Below are positions 1 through 9,021 of a DNA stretch of 64,000 nucleotides, in pieces. Origin of the DNA: Bacillus sp. MYb209. Lineage in GTDB: Bacteria > Bacillota > Bacilli > Bacillales > Bacillaceae_G. The stretch covers positions 452,187-516,186 of the forward strand of contig NZ_PCNZ01000001.1 of assembly GCF_002975175.1 (NCBI RefSeq), given 5' to 3'. Numbering within the stretch: position 1 is the stretch's first letter; each line of letters begins with the position of its first letter. The notes beneath the pieces were generated by a model. The model was not told the origin of the DNA and did not search any database. It saw only the letters and a program-made list of their open reading frames with translations. Made by a program: the position numbers and the translations under genes.

Positions 1-1003
1 CCCATTTAAAGTCATTCTTTTTATATAACTTTTCTGTCACATCTTTAGGGAATCCATCTGGAAGTTTATAATCATTTTTAATTGTCGCAAATCCATTTTT
101 CTCGAAGTATAACTTCATTACATCATCTGTAATTGCCCAATCTAAAAATGCTTGCGCTAATTTATCATTTTTTGCATTATCTTTCTTAATAAGTGCGTTC
201 GCTTCTACTTCCCAGCCTAATCCTTCTTTCGGCAGTACAACTTCAACTGGTGCACCTTTTTGTTTCTCTTTCAAAGCACTATAAACCATTGACACACCAA
301 CTGGATATTCACCTGCACCTGCTAGTTTCGCTGGTTTTGAACCTGAATGAGTATAAGTTGCCATATTCTCATGAAGTTTCTTCATGTAATCCCAGCCCTT
401 ATCTTCTCCCATAATTTGTAGCCATGCAGAAACTGTTAAAAATCCTGTTCCAGAAGAAGCCGGATGCGGCATAACTAGCGTTCCTTTATATTCTGGTTTC
501 GTTAAATCTTCATATGATTCTGGCATCGGTAAATTTTTCTTCTTCAATTCTTCTTTATTTACAGCAATCCCCGTCATAAATGCAGTATTTCCTACCCATT
601 TTTCTGGTTTCTTATCGTCTTTAAATTGCGGAAGGACACGATCTGCTCCTTTTGGAGAGTATCCTTTTAACATATCTTTTTTCTCTAAAGCTAATAGACT
701 AGACGCTGCAGTTCCCCATACAACATCTGCTTGTGTATTTTTTCCTTCAGCTAGCAATTTCGCTGTAATAACTCCTGTTGAATCACGAACAATGTTCAAC
801 TTCACGTCTGGGTACTTCTGTTTAAAAGAATCAAGATAAATCGGTACAAGCTCTTCTTCAATCGCTGTGTAAACAGTTAATGATCCAGATAATTTATCAT
901 CTTTCACTTTTGCTCCAGCACTTTCTTCTTTCTTTGCACCACACCCCATTAATAACGAAAATACCATTCCAGTTGCTACAGCTTTAAAGATTGTTTTTTT
1001 CAC
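1..1003 (-). CDS. ABC transporter substrate-binding lipoprotein (3' end outside window)
   Basis: Extracellular solute-binding protein of the iron(III)/2-aminoethylphosphonate/polyamine-like class. It would capture a small ligand at the outer membrane face and pass it to an ABC permease that should lie beyond the left edge. A lipoprotein signal ends in LLMGC at about residues 17-21. The mature part begins with LTVYTAIEEE, typical of this class, and includes a conserved ASSGTGF region. The start is GTG at 1003, placed by AAAGGAGAG on the minus strand. 334 codons are visible and the stop is missing. The ligand cannot be decided from sequence; an iron or phosphonate substrate is inferred from family resemblance only. 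Confidence 0.85.
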   Translation of the reverse strand, partial: MKKTIFKAVATGMVFSLLMGCGAKKEESAGAKVKDDKLSGSLTVYTAIEEELVPIYLDSFKQKYPDVKLNIVRDSTGVITAKLLAEGKNTQADVVWGTAASSLLALEKKDMLKGYSPKGADRVLPQFKDDKKPEKWVGNTAFMTGIAVNKEELKKKNLPMPESYEDLTKPEYKGTLVMPHPASSGTGFLTVSAWLQIMGEDKGWDYMKKLHENMATYTHSGSKPAKLAGAGEYPVGVSMVYSALKEKQKGAPVEVVLPKEGLGWEVEANALIKKDNAKNDKLAQAFLDWAITDDVMKLYFEKNGFATIKNDYKLPDGFPKDVTEKLYKKNDFKW

Positions 1004-1200
1004 TGTTTCTCTCTCCTTTTACAAATCTTATGTACAACTCAAATATAAACAACTAGTGTAAAAGCAGTATTAAATCAACATTAATCTTTTGTTTGTTGTT
1101 TGTTTTTGTGTAATACGTTGCTACTTCTATGTTTTTTCGCATTTTTCTGCTAATATAAAACGTGAAATTTACAAATAATTTAAAAAACCTTTATAATCCC

Positions 1201-1243
1201 ACAAAAAAATGAGGCGTTTGTAAAAAACGCCTCATTTTTGTTT
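1201..1243. terminator. Bidirectional intrinsic terminator
   Basis: An 11-bp stem ATGAGGCGTTT / AAACGCCTCAT is flanked by an A-run on the left and a T-run on the right, so it can act on both strands. On the minus strand it ends the small gene at 1232-1384, whose stop codon lies inside the stem. Confidence 0.8.
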
Positions 1244-1384
1244 ACCTTTTTTTGAATTACGATTTGCATACTTCGCACTATTTTCTCCTTCATACTCTAA
1301 TGCAAGTTCTGCATCTGGTAAGCTTTCTTTCGGAGTTTTATTATTATTAATTGCTGCATTTTGTTTTACTTTTCTTTTTACCAA
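1232..1384 (-). CDS. Small basic protein, 50 aa, possibly a minor spore protein
   Basis: Not assigned to a family with certainty. It begins MVKRKVKQN, is rich in Lys, Asn and Glu, and ends in a basic tail SKKGKQK, a composition like minor small acid-soluble spore proteins. A TTG start at 1384 is chosen because AGGTG lies six bases upstream; the ATG one codon earlier (1387) would sit almost on top of the ribosome-binding site. It is a single gene with its own terminator. Spore association is inferred from composition only. Confidence 0.6.
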   Translation of the reverse strand: MVKRKVKQNAAINNNKTPKESLPDAELALEYEGENSAKYANRNSKKGKQK

Positions 1385-1532
1385 CATACTCACCTGCTCT
1401 CACGAAATAACTTTCTATTCTAGTTTGAAACAACTTACAGTAATTATTACTGGGAAGTGTTAACAAGTACATAAGAGCTTATAGATGGAAATACTACATA
1501 CGAACAAGCCATTACAAAAAGGAGCGATTACT

Positions 1533-1868
1533 TTGAAAGAAAAAGAAACGATCCAATCGCCAATTTTAGACGAGACGCTCCCGCATCAAATGAATTTCCC
1601 ATCATTTAAAGGCACAGGAAAACAAATGCAACAACCTTTTATTAATCAATACGATGTTGTAATTGGAGACAGTAAATACGATTCCACTAACAGTCCTCTT
1701 AATAATTGGAGTGATGAAATAGATCCTGCCGTTATGGCTGGAGAAGAATGGATCCATCCTACAAATGATATCGGATGGATCTCAGAAGAAAATCAAGAAC
1801 TACTAAAAAACGAAGTTGATAACAAAAATGATGCTTTTATGCACCCTCAATTTGGAATTAACGATTAA
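1533..1868 (+). CDS. DUF3905 domain protein
   Basis: Small acidic soluble protein of about 111 residues, recognised as a DUF3905 member from segments such as FPSFKGTGKQMQQPF, VVIGDSKYDS and AGEEWIHPTNDIGW. Members occur in spore-forming Bacillaceae and have no established function. The start is taken as TTG at 1533, eight bases after AAGGAG. An ATG at 1485 in the same frame has no ribosome-binding site. It is monocistronic and followed at once by a terminator. No signal peptide or membrane segment is visible. Confidence 0.75.
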   Translation: MKEKETIQSPILDETLPHQMNFPSFKGTGKQMQQPFINQYDVVIGDSKYDSTNSPLNNWSDEIDPAVMAGEEWIHPTNDIGWISEENQELLKNEVDNKNDAFMHPQFGIND

Positions 1869-1870
1869 AA

Positions 1871-1903
1871 AAACCATTCTACCTAACGTAGGTAGAATGG
1901 TTT
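1871..1903. terminator. Intrinsic terminator between convergent genes
   Basis: A 14-bp perfect stem AAACCATTCTACCT / AGGTAGAATGGTTT closes on a short loop. It lies between the DUF3905 gene (plus) and the Ktr gene (minus) and can serve both. Confidence 0.85.
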
Positions 1904-1907
1904 CATA

Positions 1908-3257
1908 CTATCCAATAATAATTCTCTCTTTCGGATATTTATAGCGAGGTGGTTGTTCTCTTCCACCACTAGCTAATATAAATGTTAAAATACCGACGCG
2001 TCCGATAAACATAAGTACAATGAGTACAAGTTTACCAACAGTCGTTAACTCTGGAGTAATACCTGTTGATAGTCCAGTCGTCCCGAAAGCAGAACAAACT
2101 TCAACTATTAAGCTCATAAAAGGTGCATTCTCCGTAATAGATAAAATAAATAACGCAGATGCACATAATAAAATCCCCATTGTCATAACAACAGAAGCTT
2201 TCAACACATCCTCTTCATGCAGTTGGCGTTTAAAAACTCGAACAGTTCTGCCGCCCTTTGCAAATGAATATAAAGACAGTATGCTCACAGCAAATGTTGT
2301 TGTACGTATCCCGCCCCCAACTGAACTTGGAGATGCTCCAATGAACATTAATATACTCATAAATAAAAGCGTTGGTTGTGATAATTCACGTATGTCCATT
2401 GTAGCGAGCCCACCACTTCGCGTCGTCACAGATTGGAATAATGTATAAAATACTGTTTCATGCCATGACTTTCCTGCTAAAAATTGATTTCGCTCCAATA
2501 GGAAAATTACAATTGTTCCAACAACAACAAGTGTAAAAAATGTTGTTGTTGTCAGTTTTGTAAATAAGGAAAAGCGGAATAGTTGATGTTCTTTCTTACT
2601 TACATACTGCTTTATTTCCATCAATACAGGGAAACCAATTGCTCCTAAAATAATAAGTAACATGTGGATAATTTGAACCATATAATCTTTTTGATACGGA
2701 ATAAGCGATTGACCTGTTAAATCGAATCCACCATTCGTTGTTGCACTAACAGCGGCAAAGAAACCATGAAAATACGCTTCTTGCCAAGTCGGGAAATACA
2801 ATAGAAATCTTGTACCTAACAGTAACGCTCCAATGAGTTCTATTGAAATAATTACAATTAAAATAGAACGCATCAATTCTACAAGACCTGCTAAATTTCC
2901 TTGGTTATGGTCTGCCATAATTAATCTTCTTCTTTGCAAACCAATTTTTTTCCCCGTTATCATCCAAACGAACGTACCAAGTGCCATAATTCCTAAGCCG
3001 CCTAATTGTAAAATAAGAGCCAAAATAACGATTCCTCCCGTAGTAAACGTATCAGAAATCGTCACAACTGAAAGCCCCGTAACACTTACAGCACTAACAG
3101 CTGTAAATAGCGCATCTATAAATGTCCATTTCACACCAGGCTTCGTAACAAATGGTAAACTAAGCAAAATTACCGATACAACTACCGCTAGTAAATAAAA
3201 TACAACGATAAGTTGCACGGGACGTAACTTTTGTAAAAACTTTTTTATATCTCTCAT
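1908..3257 (-). CDS. Ktr/Trk potassium uptake channel subunit (KtrB/KtrD family), copy 1
   Basis: Membrane-embedded potassium-translocating subunit of 449 aa with the four-fold M1-P-M2 architecture of the TrkH/KtrB family. Selectivity-filter segments with a key glycine are visible: SVTGLSV near residue 60, ATTNGGF near 175, TRSGG near 280 and FGTTGLS near 390. It ends in YPKERIIIG, as Bacillus KtrB-type proteins do. It normally pairs with a cytosolic RCK gating ring (KtrA or KtrC), which is not encoded in the window. A second paralogue lies at 9321. Whether this copy is KtrB or KtrD cannot be settled here. Confidence 0.88.
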   Translation of the reverse strand: MRDIKKFLQKLRPVQLIVVFYLLAVVVSVILLSLPFVTKPGVKWTFIDALFTAVSAVSVTGLSVVTISDTFTTGGIVILALILQLGGLGIMALGTFVWMITGKKIGLQRRRLIMADHNQGNLAGLVELMRSILIVIISIELIGALLLGTRFLLYFPTWQEAYFHGFFAAVSATTNGGFDLTGQSLIPYQKDYMVQIIHMLLIILGAIGFPVLMEIKQYVSKKEHQLFRFSLFTKLTTTTFFTLVVVGTIVIFLLERNQFLAGKSWHETVFYTLFQSVTTRSGGLATMDIRELSQPTLLFMSILMFIGASPSSVGGGIRTTTFAVSILSLYSFAKGGRTVRVFKRQLHEEDVLKASVVMTMGILLCASALFILSITENAPFMSLIVEVCSAFGTTGLSTGITPELTTVGKLVLIVLMFIGRVGILTFILASGGREQPPRYKYPKERIIIG

Positions 3258-3280
3258 TCCATCACTTCGCTACCTTTTTT

Positions 3281-4474
3281 CTATCGATTAAATAAAGAAA
3301 AATCATCACTTTCTTCATTTGTAAATAACTGCTGAAATAGTTTCGCAAATACCATTCCGTATACAGTTCCATTTCCCCCATACGGCAGTGCGTAATATAA
3401 ATTATGTATTTTTTTATCTTCTTTTAAAATAGGAAGACCGTCATGACTGCCACCAAATGCCGCTGCCCAATAGTACTCTGCCTGTATATTTTTATACTGC
3501 GGGAACATTTCTTTTACAATGGTAATAAGGAGATTACGCTTATGCAATAATTTCGTATCGCCGATTTTTTGAATTTTCAGCGCCTCATCTAATCCGCCTA
3601 CAATAATGCGATTTTGATACGTTCGACAATACAAATACGGACGTGCTGTTTCCCAAATTAATGATTGCTCATGCCAGCCTTCAAAATGATCTATCTTATT
3701 TGTCACAACGGCATAAGACGTTTCTACTGTTGTATTTTTTTCTTTCTTTCCAAAAATCGCTTCATAACCTGTCGCCATAATAATATTCTTTGCTACGATT
3801 TTATTTCCTGTATTCGTGTAACAAATTAAATCATTTTGGATTTGTTTAATATGTAATCCCTCTGTATGTTCATATATAGTCGCGCCCATTTGTTTCGCTT
3901 TATGCAAAAGACTATGCGCTAATAAATACGGATTCACTTCTGCATCACCGCTTGTATATAACGCTGCTTGTTTTGCAAATGAATAACGTTTCTTAATATC
4001 AGACTCTGTAAAATATTCAACCGGAAATCCATAATGGCGTAACGTATTATATTCTTCTTGTAAAAATGAAATATCCTCATCGCTACTTGCATAATACAAA
4101 CTATTTCGCGGAATAAAATGGGGATCAATATCGAGAGTTGGCACAACCTTCTCCATTGTTTGCAGCGCTTCATAACAAAGTCTATATGCTCGTACCCCTT
4201 TCTCTTCACCAAATGTATGAATAAGAGAGGTCAACGATTTATCATGAACAAATTGTAATAATCCTGTATTTGCAGCTGTGCTACCACATGCAATTGCTCT
4301 TTTTTCAATGAGCAAAACACGCATTCCAATTTTAGCTAACGAATACGCTATATGAGCACCTGCTTCTCCACTTCCAATTACTAGCACATCACATATCATA
4401 TCATTTTCTAACGTTGGATAACAAGGTACAGAAACTCCAGCACTCCAAAACAACTTACCAGTCATAAGCTTCAT
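3281..4474 (-). CDS. FAD-dependent oxidoreductase (DAO family)
   Basis: Flavoenzyme of 397 aa related to D-amino-acid/glycine oxidases. The Rossmann dinucleotide-binding motif is GSGEAGAH (about residues 33-40), followed by an acidic residue after the second strand (LLIEKR), and a C-terminal FAD contact region GGSHDGLPI ... YGGNGTVYGM. The substrate is unknown; oxidation of an amine or amino acid is the family expectation. The ATG at 4474 follows AGGAG. It is transcribed alone, downstream of the phaC terminator and upstream of the Ktr gene with a 23-bp gap. Confidence 0.8.
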   Translation of the reverse strand: MKLMTGKLFWSAGVSVPCYPTLENDMICDVLVIGSGEAGAHIAYSLAKIGMRVLLIEKRAIACGSTAANTGLLQFVHDKSLTSLIHTFGEEKGVRAYRLCYEALQTMEKVVPTLDIDPHFIPRNSLYYASSDEDISFLQEEYNTLRHYGFPVEYFTESDIKKRYSFAKQAALYTSGDAEVNPYLLAHSLLHKAKQMGATIYEHTEGLHIKQIQNDLICYTNTGNKIVAKNIIMATGYEAIFGKKEKNTTVETSYAVVTNKIDHFEGWHEQSLIWETARPYLYCRTYQNRIIVGGLDEALKIQKIGDTKLLHKRNLLITIVKEMFPQYKNIQAEYYWAAAFGGSHDGLPILKEDKKIHNLYYALPYGGNGTVYGMVFAKLFQQLFTNEESDDFSLFNR

Positions 4475-4525
4475 AATTATACTCCTACAATGTATTTTTC
4501 TCCTTCCTATGTTTCGTCATTTCCC

Positions 4526-4566
4526 ATAAAAAAATCCAACTAACATACGCTAGTTGGATTTTTTCT
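4526..4566. terminator. Terminator after phaC
   Basis: A stem AAAAAATCCAACTA / TAGTTGGATTTTTT flanked by A- and T-runs, directly after the phaC stop on the minus strand. It ends the phaRBC transcript. Confidence 0.85.
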
Positions 4567-4568
4567 CT

Positions 4569-5654
4569 TTAATTAGAACGCTCTGCAAGCCAATTCCCAA
4601 CCGTCGGATATGTTTGCTTTACAGCCGTTCCACCATACACGATAGACATATGTCCTGTCGGCAAACATACATACTCTTTATCTGTGCTAGAAATATGATC
4701 AAGTAAAGCTTCTACTTGACATGGCAGAGCAATGTGATCACGTTTCGCAGAAATATTTAAGACATTCGCCTTAATATTTGCAAGGTCTACCTTTTGTCCG
4801 CGAATAACGAGTTCACCCTTCACTAATTTATTATTTTGATAAAAATCACGAATCCATTGTCTATAAGATTCACCTGGGAACGGAATACCATCGCCTACCC
4901 ACTTTTGAACTAATTTCCAACTTTCGACGAAGCGCTCATTTTCTGAACGATCGACTAAAGCAACATATGGACCGACAAAGTTTGTAATTGGTTTTAACAT
5001 CTTATTTCCGAAATCAATCATTTCTGGCGGAATATTTCCGAATGTATCAACTGCTTTATCTAAATTGAAATATTTCTCATCTAATAAAGGACCGTATAAT
5101 CCTGTTTCAGAGAAATCAAAAGGACTTGTCATAAAAATCAAGTTTCGAATTGGCATGTCCGGATGAAGCGCTGCATAAATAGATGTTAACGTTCCACCCA
5201 TGCAATAACCAAGTAAAGAAATCTCATCCGATTTTGCAGTTCTCATTACTTTTTTCACTGCTTTTGCAATATAATCGAACACGAAATCATCAAACTTCAA
5301 ATGACTATCTTCTAAACCAAATGTGCCCCAATCAAGCATATACACATCAAAACCACGATCTACTAAATATTCCACTAAACTATTTCCTGGAGTTAAATCC
5401 ATAATATACGGTTTATTAATAAGAGCGTATATTAATAAGATTGGGACTCTCTGTGTTTTTTCTTGTTTTGGAATGTAACGATAAAGCTTCGTTTTATTCT
5501 TCGTCCAAATAACCTCTTTCGGTGTTAAACCAACTTGTGGTTCTGGTTCGCGTAATAAAACTTCGCTCGCTCTTTTCACACGGCGATATGCTTTACGATA
5601 TTCTTCTGGGTACAACTCCAATTGTTTTTCCCATTCCGTTACGAATGTAGTCAT
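4569..5654 (-). CDS. phaC: PHA synthase catalytic subunit, class IV
   Basis: Polymerises (R)-3-hydroxyacyl-CoA into polyhydroxyalkanoate on the storage granule surface, acting with PhaR. The alpha/beta-hydrolase protein of 361 aa has the lipase-like box GYCMGG with nucleophile Cys151. Asp306 (in AKRDH) and His335 (in PTGH) complete the catalytic triad at the positions known for Bacillus class IV synthases. It is last in the phaR-phaB-phaC operon, 83 bp after phaB, with a hairpin in that gap that may set PhaC level. ATG start after a purine-rich AAAAGGAGA site. Confidence 0.97.
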   Translation of the reverse strand: MTTFVTEWEKQLELYPEEYRKAYRRVKRASEVLLREPEPQVGLTPKEVIWTKNKTKLYRYIPKQEKTQRVPILLIYALINKPYIMDLTPGNSLVEYLVDRGFDVYMLDWGTFGLEDSHLKFDDFVFDYIAKAVKKVMRTAKSDEISLLGYCMGGTLTSIYAALHPDMPIRNLIFMTSPFDFSETGLYGPLLDEKYFNLDKAVDTFGNIPPEMIDFGNKMLKPITNFVGPYVALVDRSENERFVESWKLVQKWVGDGIPFPGESYRQWIRDFYQNNKLVKGELVIRGQKVDLANIKANVLNISAKRDHIALPCQVEALLDHISSTDKEYVCLPTGHMSIVYGGTAVKQTYPTVGNWLAERSN

Positions 5655-5689
5655 TTTTTCTATCTCCTTTTCGGTCGATTTCTTTCTAA

Positions 5690-5730
5690 AAAAAGAAGTG
5701 CATTCCTGCTATGGATATGCACTTTTTTCT
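5690..5730 (-). terminator. Intra-operon hairpin between phaB and phaC
   Basis: AAGAAGTGCAT (from about 5694) pairs with ATGCACTTTTTT (5717-5728) around a loop of about 13 bases, with A/T runs on both sides. In the phaRBC direction it looks like a weak intrinsic terminator or mRNA-processing stem placed between two cotranscribed genes, which would lower phaC relative to phaB. The role is inferred. Confidence 0.55.
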
Positions 5731-5737
5731 TACTTCA

Positions 5738-6481
5738 TTACATGTATAATCCGCCGTTAATGTTTAATTGCTGACCTGTGATATACGCACCGTCACGGCA
5801 TAGATATACTACACCTTTTGCAATTTCATCAGCTTGACCAAAACGTTTTTTTGGGATTTTCGCAACGATTTTTTGACGCACTTCTTCTGGTACTTCTGCT
5901 ACCATTTCAGTATCAATAAATCCTGGGCAAATTGCGTTTACAGTTACATTTGTTCTTGCAAGTTCTAACGCTAATGATTTTGTAAATCCTAACATACCTG
6001 CTTTTGCTGCTGAGTAGTTTGTTTGTCCAAATCCACCAGCTTGGCCAATAATAGAAGAAATACTAATGATTCTTCCTTCTTCTGCTTCCGATATGTATGG
6101 AAGTACCGCGCTTGTTGTATTAAATACACTGCTTAGGTTCACGTCAATTACGCGCTCCCAATCTTCACGATTTAATTTTTTGAATGTACGATCTCTTGTA
6201 ATACCAGCATTATTAACAAGAATGTCAACGTTACCAAAATGATTCACAGCTTCTTCCACAAGTCTGTTTGCATCTTCTACTTTAGAAACATCCGCTTGAA
6301 CTGCATAAACATCATGTCCTTCTTTTCCTAATTCATTTACTAGGTTTTCAGCTGCTTCTTTACTGCTGTTATAGTTAATAACTACTTTTGCTCCCTCTTG
6401 TGCTAATGCTACTGTAATTGCTTTTCCAATTCCTTTTGCCCCACCTGTTACGATTGCTACTTTGCCATTTAATTGAACCAT
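5738..6481 (-). CDS. phaB: Acetoacetyl-CoA reductase (NADPH)
   Basis: Reduces acetoacetyl-CoA to (R)-3-hydroxybutyryl-CoA, the monomer for PhaC. It is a classical short-chain dehydrogenase of 247 aa with cofactor loop TGGAKGIGKA (residues 12-21), NNAG, the catalytic Ser of SISSIIGQ, and YSAAK (Tyr and Lys of the active site). It ends GGLYM as other PhaB/FabG-type enzymes do. It is the middle gene of phaRBC. A paralogous FabG role is unlikely given its position between phaR and phaC. Confidence 0.95.
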   Translation of the reverse strand: MVQLNGKVAIVTGGAKGIGKAITVALAQEGAKVVINYNSSKEAAENLVNELGKEGHDVYAVQADVSKVEDANRLVEEAVNHFGNVDILVNNAGITRDRTFKKLNREDWERVIDVNLSSVFNTTSAVLPYISEAEEGRIISISSIIGQAGGFGQTNYSAAKAGMLGFTKSLALELARTNVTVNAICPGFIDTEMVAEVPEEVRQKIVAKIPKKRFGQADEIAKGVVYLCRDGAYITGQQLNINGGLYM

Positions 6482-6633
6482 TTTTTTTCCCCCTTAAATG
6501 AATTTGTGAACGATTGTTATGAATCATTTTGGTACTCATACTAATTGAGTCCATATATTAATTATGTTTCGTTGTTTATACATGAAAAGAGATTCTCCCT
6601 CTCTCTTTTACACGTTATAAACAAACGCGATTA

Positions 6634-7116
6634 TCATTTTTTATTTTCTGGCTTATTTACAGGCTTTACTTCTTCTTTTACAGGTACTTGTAGTTTAGCT
6701 AGTACTGCATTTTGCTTTTCTAGCAATTCTAAAATTTGATCAACTTTCGTTTCTAACGTGCGCATATCTTGTTTTACTTTCGTAACATCACGCTTTAATG
6801 TAGGAGCTTGTCCTAATGAATCCACTTTCTCTTCTAGAATTTCCTCGATGTTATCAACTTTATTTTCTAAGTTAATAACAAGCGTAGCTACTCTAGCGAT
6901 ATCCTCTCTCGTCGGCACATTCACCTGCTCTAAATAATTTTTTGTCGTATCATTTAATGCTTTTTGATAAAACAAATTCAAATCTAGAACGCTGCCCATC
7001 CAAGCTGAATATTCTTCTGTTTTAATTGTTTCATTGAGCGCTTTCCCCCAAAATGTTTCGGTTTGTTCATAAGCATTTTTCCATGCTTGCAATGGATCGA
7101 ATTTTTGATCAATCAC
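6634..7116 (-). CDS. phaR: PHA synthase subunit PhaR
   Basis: Non-catalytic partner that class IV PhaC needs for activity. The 160-aa protein begins MIDQKFDPLQAWKNAYEQ. It has a helical N-terminal half, and residues about 75-140 form heptad-like coiled coil (VINLENKVDNIEEILEEKV and a second similar stretch), then a short Lys/Pro tail. The start is GTG at 7116, preceded by AAAGGGAG; the ATG 16 codons upstream lacks a site and adds residues not seen in the family. First gene of phaRBC, divergent from phaQ. Confidence 0.92.
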   Translation of the reverse strand: MIDQKFDPLQAWKNAYEQTETFWGKALNETIKTEEYSAWMGSVLDLNLFYQKALNDTTKNYLEQVNVPTREDIARVATLVINLENKVDNIEEILEEKVDSLGQAPTLKRDVTKVKQDMRTLETKVDQILELLEKQNAVLAKLQVPVKEEVKPVNKPENKK

Positions 7117-7314
7117 TTCGCCTACACTCCCTTTTTCGTTTTTGAAACAATTCAACCTATTCACTATTTTCTAATATTCCGAATAAAACTTCAAGTAAAT
7201 ATTTTATTTTTCTTTATTTTCCAACAAATGCATTGACATTAAAAACAGATAGGTGTAAATTGCACTTATAAGCAAAAAATTCCATCTAACTGATTCATGA
7301 GGTGATGCACAATC
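7117..7314. promoter_or_regulatory. Divergent phaR / phaQ control region
   Basis: About 200 AT-rich bases separate the two divergent PHA transcripts. In Bacillus megaterium PhaQ is known to repress its own phaQP promoter and to sense PHA, so its operator should lie here. I could not point to a specific operator by eye. Confidence 0.45.
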
Positions 7315-7767
7315 ATGCTACATAATGAACCAGAACACCCAGAAAGTTTGGAAAAAAACCAAGCGAAACAACCAAACTCCATGCCAAAAAACTTCTTAGT
7401 TCCTTTCTTACTTCTCTGTCTAAAAGACTGGAGTCTTCATGGTTACAAACTTATTCAAATGCTAATGGACATCGGCTTTTCTTCTGTGGACCAAGGTAAT
7501 GTGTATAGGACACTACGCAAATTAGAAAAAGAAAATCTTATTTCTTCTACTTGGGATACAAGCGAAGGCGGGCCAGCGAAACGAATTTATTCTTTAACAG
7601 AATATGGAGAGCAATATTTAACAACATGTGCGACTTCTTTTGAACATTATCAAAATATGTTGCGGACGTTTTTCACGTTATACACCAATGCATTCTTTCC
7701 ATTTTCTACTTCTCCAGAAAAGGATGAAAAGGATTCTTCATCTTCACCTGGTGGTACAGCAGAGTAA
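7315..7767 (+). CDS. phaQ: PHA-responsive repressor, PadR type
   Basis: Winged-helix DNA-binding protein of 150 aa in the PadR family. The HTH/wing region runs from about residue 22 to 100: FLLLCLKDWSLHGYKL, then DQGNVYRTLRKLEKE (recognition helix) and the wing SEGGPAKRIYSLTEYG. It represses its own operon, and by analogy with B. megaterium PhaQ is released when PHA is present. It has a 5' basic segment and a Ser-rich C-terminal tail. The ATG at 7315 follows GAGGTG; phaP starts 43 bases downstream. Confidence 0.9.
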   Translation: MLHNEPEHPESLEKNQAKQPNSMPKNFLVPFLLLCLKDWSLHGYKLIQMLMDIGFSSVDQGNVYRTLRKLEKENLISSTWDTSEGGPAKRIYSLTEYGEQYLTTCATSFEHYQNMLRTFFTLYTNAFFPFSTSPEKDEKDSSSSPGGTAE

Positions 7768-7809
7768 TCTGCGTTCACAATATGAAAAAAAACATTTGGA
7801 GGTCAAACA

Positions 7810-8334
7810 ATGGAAACTAAGCCATACGAATTAGTCGATGCATTTTGGAAAAACTGGTCTCAATCTCTTTCCCTCTTCTCTTCAGCTGGGAAACAATTAG
7901 AGCAACTTACTTTAGAAACGTTAAAACAACAACAAGACGCTTTGCATAAATTAACATCAGGAGTAGATGAACTAGAAAAAGAACTACACCAATTCACTGC
8001 TCAGTTCAATAACCAATATACAGACTATGTGAAGCAATTAACTGGAAACTCCTTAAATGATCAAATTAACGAGTGGCAAGGAAAGTGGAATGAGCTTTCT
8101 AATCAAATGCACCAACTTACTGTTTCGCCTACGAAAACATCTTTGTCTATTCTTACTCAAACTAGCGGACAATTTGAAGAAACAACAAAACACTTTATCG
8201 AACAACAACAGTCGCAACGTGAAGAGGTTCAAAAACAGTTAGAAGTTTTTTTGGGAGAGTTCAAGTCCAAACAACTAGAACTCGCAAAGCAGTTCGAGGA
8301 AAACTCAAAAAATCTATTTACTTCCATCAAGTAA
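7810..8334 (+). CDS. phaP: Phasin
   Basis: Amphipathic granule-coat protein of 174 aa that covers PHA inclusions and limits their size. The sequence is almost wholly helical and coiled-coil in character, rich in Gln, Glu, Leu and Lys, with no cysteine, signal peptide or membrane helix. The ATG follows TTGGAGGTCAAACA. It lies between phaQ and phaJ on the same strand and is recognised mainly from composition and gene order. Confidence 0.93.
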   Translation: METKPYELVDAFWKNWSQSLSLFSSAGKQLEQLTLETLKQQQDALHKLTSGVDELEKELHQFTAQFNNQYTDYVKQLTGNSLNDQINEWQGKWNELSNQMHQLTVSPTKTSLSILTQTSGQFEETTKHFIEQQQSQREEVQKQLEVFLGEFKSKQLELAKQFEENSKNLFTSIK

Positions 8335-8435
8335 GAAAAATGTGGCAACTAACTGCAGCACAAACAAAACTCTTTCTTCCTCCTACTACATCAAGATGGC
8401 TTACATTTTTCGATATGGAAAAGAAGGAGGACAAA

Positions 8436-8879
8436 ATGAATCCATTTCAAGAAGCACAAACTGTTCCGGAGCTTCGTTACGATGAGATTCAAGTCGGTGA
8501 TCAAGCATCACTTACAAAAAAAATTACGGATGAGGACGTTATCAATTTTGCAAAATTGACTGGAGATGTAAATCCTATTCACATTCTAGACTCTTTTGCA
8601 AAAACGACAATGTTCAAAGAACGTATTGCCCATGGCATGCTCGTTTCAAGTTTTATTTCTACCATTCTTGGAACGAAACTCCCTGGCAAAAATACGATTT
8701 ATTTATCACAAAACGTTTCATTCCGTGCTCCTGTCAAAATCGGTGATACACTTCGCGTTGTGGCAGAAGTTATTAAAAAACGGGACGATAAAAAAATCAT
8801 CACACTGCAAACAAACATATATAATCAATCTGATGATATTGTCGTAGAAGGTACAGCGACAATACTGAAAAAAGAGTAG
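8436..8879 (+). CDS. phaJ: (R)-specific enoyl-CoA hydratase
   Basis: Converts trans-2-enoyl-CoA from beta-oxidation to (R)-3-hydroxyacyl-CoA, feeding fatty-acid carbon into PHA. It is a single hot-dog MaoC-like domain of 147 aa. The hydratase motif GDVNPIHILD ... IAHGMLVSS carries the catalytic Asp and His. The start is ATG at 8436 after AAGGAGGACAAA; an earlier in-frame ATG at 8340 has no site and would add a non-family extension. Last gene of phaQ-phaP-phaJ, stopping inside its terminator stem. Confidence 0.9.
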   Translation: MNPFQEAQTVPELRYDEIQVGDQASLTKKITDEDVINFAKLTGDVNPIHILDSFAKTTMFKERIAHGMLVSSFISTILGTKLPGKNTIYLSQNVSFRAPVKIGDTLRVVAEVIKKRDDKKIITLQTNIYNQSDDIVVEGTATILKKE

Positions 8880-8900
8880 CAAATTTGCTACTCTTTTTTC
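8870..8900 (+). terminator. Terminator of phaQPJ
   Basis: AAAAGAGTAGCAAATTTGCTACTCTTTTTTC forms a perfect stem with T-run; the phaJ stop codon TAG lies in the 5' arm. Confidence 0.9.
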
Positions 8901-9021
8901 TATCCAAGAACTTCTAATCACACCGTTTACTTCCGTGTATGAGTACGTCGTTTACACATAAAATAACGTTACCAGATAGCACTTAGCTAAACTGGATTAC
9001 TCTTTAAGGATGTGTATCAAC

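Noticed and set aside
2020-3198. Plus-strand reading frames opposite the first Ktr gene
   Set aside because: They are antisense shadows of a well-supported membrane transporter gene and have no ribosome sites or family features.
8936-8965. Sigma-G promoter before the spore-protein gene
   Set aside because: GTATG and CATAAAA are present, but spacing of about 15 bases is shorter than expected, so I did not call it.
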